Source: JAMDEO01 sp963775295
GTDB lineage: Bacteria > Actinomycetota > Thermoleophilia > RBG-16-64-13
Reading direction: 5' to 3'
DNA: 64,000 bases
Assembly (NCBI GenBank): GCA_963775295.1
Contig: CAVZIK010000006.1
Coordinates: 1,488,001-1,552,000 of the forward strand
This document shows, piece by piece, positions 60,172 through 64,000 of the stretch. The notes under the pieces were generated by a model. That model did no database searches and was not told the DNA's origin. It saw nothing but the letters and a program-made list of their open reading frames with translations. The position numbers and the translations under genes were made by a program. Position 1 is the first letter of the stretch. Every line of letters starts with the position of its first letter.

Positions 60172-61364
60172 GTGCGTGCCACCTTTCCCAGCACTTCGCC
60201 CTCGAAATGCTCGAGGATAGACATGAATGCCACCGAACTGGACTGGCCCAGCCCACACTTCGATGCCACTTGCATAGTCCGCGCAAGTCCTTTGAGATCG
60301 TTGAGGTACTCCAACGAGCAGGTGCCCTCTTGGAGCATCTTGACCCCTTCGAGAAGCTTGCCGTTGCCGAGTCGGCAGGGGGTGCATTGCCCGCACGACT
60401 CGTCCACGAAGAAGTCGAGCAGGTTGTGCGCCACCGCGGTCATGTCGCGCCCGGGCCCGAAGACGATGACCGAACCGCCGGTGGGGACGTCCTCAAAAGA
60501 GAGCCGTCGCTCGAACTCAGAGCGCGGCACGCACCTGCCGGACGCGCCTCCGATCTGCACCGCCTTGGCGTTCTCGCCGCCGACTTGTTGGAGCAGCTCG
60601 CTTATTGTGAGGCCGAAGGGGAACTCGTAGACGCCCGGGCGCTCGCAATCACCCGAGATACTGAAAAGCTTGTGCCCGGTGGACGCAGCGGTGCCGTAGC
60701 TCTTGAACCAGTCGACGCCCTTCGCAAATATGCAGGCTACCCAGGCGAGGGTCTCCACGTTGTTGATCACAGACGGGCGGTTGAGGAACCCGGAGACGAC
60801 GGGGAACGGCGGACGGTTGCGCGGCTCTCCGCGGAATCCTTCGAGCGACTCGATGAGCGCGGTCTCTTCGCCGCACACGTAAGCGCCGGCGCCCATGGCC
60901 ACCAGTACGTCGAAGTTGAAGCCCTCGATGCCACCGATGTCGTGGCCGAGAAGCCCGGCCTCGCGGCGTCTGACCACGACGCTCTCCAGATGGTCGCGGA
61001 GGTAGCCATACTCGGCTCGTAGATAGATGAGACCCAACGAAGCGCCGATGGCCCGCGCGCCGATGGTCATGCCGTCGAAGACCAAGTCGGGGAAGTCGGT
61101 GAGGATCAGCCGGTCCTTGAACGTTCCGGGCTCGCCCTCATCGGCATTGCAGATCACATACTTTGGATGGCGCTGCTCCGCGGCGGCGAAGTTCCACTTG
61201 GTGCCGGTAGGGAAGCCGGCGCCGCCCCGTCCCTTGAGCTTGGCCTCGTGGACCGTGTCGATGATGTCGACCCGAGAGAGAGCCAAGGCTTTCCCCAGGC
61301 CTTCGCCCGCGGGAACGGTGGCGAAAGTGAGATCGTTCGTGGTGCTCTTGACGTCCATGCTCAC
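60168..61364 (-). CDS. hydB: NuoF-like flavoprotein subunit of the hydrogenase
   Basis: A 398-residue FMN/NAD(P)H-binding subunit. NAD site GRGGAGFPTGTKW, FMN site NADEGEPGTFKDR and GAGAYVCGEETALIES, then the [4Fe-4S] motif CGQCTPCRLG with the distal Cys in EGTCS. It is a minimal NuoF: it lacks both the N-terminal thioredoxin-like [2Fe-2S] and the C-terminal ferredoxin domains present in bifurcating HydB proteins. GTG 61364 in a GTGA overlap with hydC is the preferred start; ATG 61358 is possible. It passes electrons between NAD(P)H and HydA. Confidence 0.92.
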   Translation of the reverse strand: MSMDVKSTTNDLTFATVPAGEGLGKALALSRVDIIDTVHEAKLKGRGGAGFPTGTKWNFAAAEQRHPKYVICNADEGEPGTFKDRLILTDFPDLVFDGMTIGARAIGASLGLIYLRAEYGYLRDHLESVVVRRREAGLLGHDIGGIEGFNFDVLVAMGAGAYVCGEETALIESLEGFRGEPRNRPPFPVVSGFLNRPSVINNVETLAWVACIFAKGVDWFKSYGTAASTGHKLFSISGDCERPGVYEFPFGLTISELLQQVGGENAKAVQIGGASGRCVPRSEFERRLSFEDVPTGGSVIVFGPGRDMTAVAHNLLDFFVDESCGQCTPCRLGNGKLLEGVKMLQEGTCSLEYLNDLKGLARTMQVASKCGLGQSSSVAFMSILEHFEGEVLGKVART

Positions 61365-61885
61365 GACGCACGCTCCGCGGATTGCTTGGTGGCGTGCCCT
61401 TGCTGCTCGCCCCTGTAGTCGTCGATGATCTCGTGCACCTTTTCGGGTGTCAGCTGGGTGTACACGGTCTCGTTGACCAGCATCGCCGGGCCCTGATCGC
61501 ACATGCCCATGCAGTTGGCCCATTCGAGGCTGAAAAGCTGGTCCGGCGTAGTTTCCCCGAATCCAATGCCCAAGTCGCGCTGCAGTTGCTCAGCGACGCG
61601 CTCCTTGCCCTCCAGCTCGCAGGACAGCGTCCGGCAGAGACGAAAGACCAAGCGTCCATCGGTCTGAGGTTGGATGAAAGAGTAGAACGTGGCCACCGCG
61701 TAGACCTCGACCGGGTGGATGCCGAGCACATCGGCGATGAGTTGCATGGCGTAGCTGTCGATGCCGCGATACTTCTCTTTGACCTTGCGGAGGATGGGAA
61801 TGAGCGAGGCCCTGTTGAAGTCCGTCAGTTCAGCAACGGCGAGGACATCTTCGCGTAGACGGTCGCGTTCGGTGACTAGCATCAC
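61361..61885 (-). CDS. hydC: NuoE-like [2Fe-2S] subunit of the hydrogenase
   Basis: A 174-residue thioredoxin-like subunit. Helical N-terminus with SLIPILRKVKEKYRGI and LGIHPVEVYAVATFYSFI; the [2Fe-2S] ligands are Cys in FRLCRTLSCE and NCMGMCDQGP. It completes the HydABC complex with the NuoF-like subunit. GTG 61885 overlaps the receiver gene stop (GTGA), so hydrogenase translation is coupled to a signalling protein. ATG 61882 is an alternative start. Confidence 0.92.
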   Translation of the reverse strand: MMLVTERDRLREDVLAVAELTDFNRASLIPILRKVKEKYRGIDSYAMQLIADVLGIHPVEVYAVATFYSFIQPQTDGRLVFRLCRTLSCELEGKERVAEQLQRDLGIGFGETTPDQLFSLEWANCMGMCDQGPAMLVNETVYTQLTPEKVHEIIDDYRGEQQGHATKQSAERAS

Positions 61886-62265
61886 GCCCCCTCCCGTTCG
61901 GCCAGGAGCCGCTCCACCTTTGCGATCAGCGTCTCCGGGTCCACCGGTTTCTCCTGAAACTCATCGACCGGCACCATCTCCTTGTCCTTGTCGATGTGAA
62001 GGCCCATGGCCACGTTGACGCTTGTGAGCATGAGAATCGGAAGGTTGAAGCCTTTCCTGCGAACCTGTCGAGCCATGCGGATGCCGTCATCCGGCTCTTC
62101 CATCATGACGTCGAGGATCATCAGGTCCGGCTTCGACTCCTCGAGCACACTCATGCCCTGGGAGACGTTCGCCGCACTCACCACCTCGTAGCCTTTGGCT
62201 TCGAGCACGATGCGACCCGCCTCCACCATGTCCGGGTCGTCGTCCACAATCAGGATCCTTGTCAC
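61882..62265 (-). CDS. Receiver-only response regulator
   Basis: A 127-residue stand-alone receiver. Acidic pocket in ILIVDDDPDM, phospho-acceptor Asp in MILDVMMEEPDDGI, and the Lys in EFQEKPVDPETL. No output domain. GTG 62265 has a GGGAGAG site. Its stop overlaps hydC, so it is the first gene of the hydrogenase operon. It probably receives phosphate from one of the kinases just upstream and acts through protein contact; the partner could be the hydrogenase itself (speculative). Confidence 0.9.
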   Translation of the reverse strand: MTRILIVDDDPDMVEAGRIVLEAKGYEVVSAANVSQGMSVLEESKPDLMILDVMMEEPDDGIRMARQVRRKGFNLPILMLTSVNVAMGLHIDKDKEMVPVDEFQEKPVDPETLIAKVERLLAEREGA

Positions 62266-62346
62266 GACACTCTCCCTCTCTCGGTCGATCGGCCCCGGTC
62301 ACCGCCGGCTGTGAAACGCATCCCACCGGCGTGAGCGGATGTTGTG

Positions 62347-62374
62347 AATAGTATCGCAGTGGCCCGATGAGTAA
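62347..62374 (-). promoter_or_regulatory. Candidate promoter of the receiver-hydCBA operon
   Basis: On the minus strand TTTACT (62374-62369) and TACTAT (62352-62347) with a 16-base spacer, about 80 bases before the receiver start. The same 182-base gap holds a small GGTTG/CAACC hairpin (62415-62429) just after the upstream kinase stop. Confidence 0.35.
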
Positions 62375-62447
62375 ACAGTGGGATCGCAATAGGTCTTAAA
62401 CGCCCGTGACGCGCGGTTGAGTCACAACCCGAGCGGCGAAGTCCTCG

Positions 62448-63653
62448 CTAGCCGGAAGGCCGGCCTGCTATCTCGGTGGGCGCGGCATTTGGAGGCGAGT
62501 CCACTGCAGCCGGCAGCTGCGGGGCAGTGCAGTTCAACAGAGTGACCGTGAAGATGCTGCCAGAACCCTTTCTGCTCTTGACCGTGACGTCGCCCCCATA
62601 GAGGTTGGCTAGTTTCCGTACAGTGGACAGGCCCAGCCCGCTCCCCATGATCTTGAGAGTGTCGTCATTTTTGATCCGCACGAATTCGTTGAAAAGCTTG
62701 GCACACTCCTCGTCGGTGAGCCCGATTCCCGTGTCGGACACCGCGATTCTGGCGCCGTCGCCGTCGTTGGCGATGCTGACGGTTACCGTGCCCCCATCGC
62801 GGTTGTACTTGACCGCGTTCGAGATGAGATTGTTGAGGATGATGTCCATCTCGTCGGCGTCGGCCTGAATCTCCACCGGATCGTCCGCACGCAGAGTGAT
62901 GTCGATGCCTCGCCCGGCGGCCTCGGGTGTGAAGAGTTCGATGGATGCCTTGGCGCTGGCGCGCACATCGACCGCGCTGAAGTTCCTTTGCTTCTGGCCT
63001 GATTCGATGCGGGTGAGGTCCAGGAGGTCGAAGATGAGCTTGCGCATGCCGTCGAGCCTGATGAGGCTACGGTCGATCATGTGCTGCCGGTCGGGAGTCT
63101 CGTCCTGCCGCAGGATTTTGAGATATCCCTCGATCGCGTTGATGGGAGCCTTCAATTCATGGGAGAGCACCGAGATGAAATTAAAACGGACTTGGCGCTT
63201 CTCGTCCGCCAGCCGGCGGGCCTCTCGGTTGATAATGAGCTGGTTGGTGGCCTTCCTTATCGTGTAGCGGAGTTCTTCGGGCGTAAAGGGCTTCGCCAGG
63301 AAGTCGTAGCCTCCGAGCTTCGTCGCTTGGACGGCGGTTTCGAAGGTGGCGTAAGCCGTGATCATGATCGTGAGGATGTTGCGGTGCTGCTTGTTCAGTT
63401 CCGCGAGGACGTCCAAGCCGCTCATCCCGGGCAGCTTGAGATCGAGGAGCATAAGATCGAATTCGGTCCCCGCCGCCACCGTCTCCAACAACAATTCCCC
63501 GCTGAGGAAGTGGGTTGGCGCGAAGGCCACGTTCACGCCCACGTCCGGCACTTCGACCTGGAATTTCGACAGTATACGGTTGAGGGCCAGACCGAGCGGC
63601 TCCTCGTCATCGACCACGGCGACTTTGAGAGTCTGCAGCTCTGGTTTGCTCAT
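62448..63653 (-). CDS. Receiver-first hybrid histidine kinase
   Basis: A 401-residue cytoplasmic protein. An N-terminal receiver (VAVVDDEEP, DLMLLDLKLPGMSG, DFLAKPFTPEEL) is followed by HisKA with phospho-acceptor His in FISVLSHELKAPINAIEG. HATPase motifs are NLISNAVKYN, SDTGIGLTDEE and GSGLGLSTVRKLANLYGG. No membrane helix, so it senses an internal signal or receives phosphate from the next kinase. It lies 13 bases after the truncated kinase at the right edge and 182 bases upstream of the hydrogenase operon on the same strand. Confidence 0.92.
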   Translation of the reverse strand: MSKPELQTLKVAVVDDEEPLGLALNRILSKFQVEVPDVGVNVAFAPTHFLSGELLLETVAAGTEFDLMLLDLKLPGMSGLDVLAELNKQHRNILTIMITAYATFETAVQATKLGGYDFLAKPFTPEELRYTIRKATNQLIINREARRLADEKRQVRFNFISVLSHELKAPINAIEGYLKILRQDETPDRQHMIDRSLIRLDGMRKLIFDLLDLTRIESGQKQRNFSAVDVRASAKASIELFTPEAAGRGIDITLRADDPVEIQADADEMDIILNNLISNAVKYNRDGGTVTVSIANDGDGARIAVSDTGIGLTDEECAKLFNEFVRIKNDDTLKIMGSGLGLSTVRKLANLYGGDVTVKSRKGSGSIFTVTLLNCTAPQLPAAVDSPPNAAPTEIAGRPSG

Positions 63654-63666
63654 CCGTCAACGTCCT

Positions 63667-64000
63667 TCATTTGGCCGCCTCTGACATGTGGCGCGGCAAC
63701 GTCATGGTGAATGTCGTTCCCGTGGGGCCGCCGTCGGGATCGGCATTCGACACCACGGTGATCTGCCCTCGGTGCATTTTGACGATCCCGTGGGTGACCG
63801 CAAGGCCGAGACCCGTCCCCATGCCCACTTGTTTGGTGGTGAAAAATGGGTCGAACAGTTTGTCCATGTTCTCCTTGGGCACGCCCTCACCGGTGTCGGA
63901 GACCATGACCGTGACTTCCTCGGCGGTGTCCCTCAGGGTGATGGCGAGGCTTCCGCCCGCCGGCATCGCGTGCTGAGCGTTGGTGATGAGATTGGCGAGT
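63667..64000 (-). CDS. Histidine kinase, C-terminal part (5' end beyond window)
   Basis: Open from the right edge to a stop at 63667; about 110 residues visible. It has the HATPase domain only: N-box end LANLITNAQHAMPAGG, G1 VSDTGEGVPKENMDKLFDPFFTTK, G2 GTGLGLAVTHGIVKMHRG, and the final GTTFTMTLPRH. The FFTTK type is common in NtrB/PAS-kinases. Sensor and phospho-acceptor parts are outside the window. It is followed by the receiver-kinase hybrid 13 bases later. Confidence 0.88.
   Translation of the reverse strand, partial: LANLITNAQHAMPAGGSLAITLRDTAEEVTVMVSDTGEGVPKENMDKLFDPFFTTKQVGMGTGLGLAVTHGIVKMHRGQITVVSNADPDGGPTGTTFTMTLPRHMSEAAK

Noticed and set aside
1..64000. CRISPR arrays, insertion sequences, prophage genes
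   Set aside because: No regularly spaced repeats, transposase, integrase or phage structural genes were found on reading the window.

Overview
The window looks like about 64 kb of chromosome from a GC-rich, deep-branching actinobacterium with an anaerobic or facultative lifestyle. This placement is an inference from gene content. The actinobacterial hallmark is the cluster FhaA-FhaB-PstP-FtsW/RodA-PbpA-PknB (15348-22724). Against a typical aerobic actinobacterium stand a fused alpha/beta glycyl-tRNA synthetase, pyruvate phosphate dikinase, an [FeFe]-hydrogenase operon and a large molybdenum block. Genes are tightly packed, GTG/TTG starts are common, and stop/start overlaps (ATGA, GTGA) are frequent. 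No transposase, integrase, phage gene or CRISPR array was seen.

Layout. 1-5.8 kb: a secreted repeat protein (cut by the left edge), an OmpR-type two-component system with a small anchored protein, a duplicated DUF4405 membrane protein, a NifX-like protein, tRNA-Ser and a zinc-ribbon dispanin-like protein. 5.9-13.4 kb: a thioesterase, NAD salvage (pncB, pncA) coupled to serS, pheA, a DUF4446 protein, an anchored protein and tRNA-Leu. 13.6-22.7 kb: a polytopic Ser/Thr kinase followed by the FHA/phosphatase/cell-wall/PASTA-kinase cluster. 22.7-40 kb: glyQS, a divergent radical SAM gene, ppdK, dgt-dnaG-sigma70, csp, gatCAB, an HxlR regulator and a second sigma70.

40-49.3 kb: copA with an overlapping Cys-Pro-repeat membrane protein, modB and modA, tRNA-Val, a SPFH/ribbon-helix-helix pair, an ABC-2 exporter, a 54-residue two-helix protein and a NYN-type protein. 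49.3-53 kb: P5C dehydrogenase, HIT protein and MFS transporter. 53-58 kb: zinc-ribbon protein, Mop, ModC, a MoeA-binding-protein fusion and a second MoeA. 58.2-64 kb: hydA-hydB-hydC, a receiver-only regulator, a receiver-first histidine kinase and the end of another histidine kinase, all on the minus strand.

How it may fit together (inference). Molybdate uptake (ModA, ModB, ModC, with Mop as the detached molybdate-binding domain) feeds two MoeA proteins for molybdenum-cofactor maturation. No molybdoenzyme lies in the window. The adjacent hydrogenase is iron-only, NAD(P)H-linked through NuoE/NuoF-like subunits, and physically chained to signalling genes, suggesting regulated H2 metabolism. The least familiar items are the hydrogenase-signalling operon, the copA-overlapping Cys-Pro protein, the kinase with a large membrane domain, and the shared 12-mer at the modB and modA promoters.
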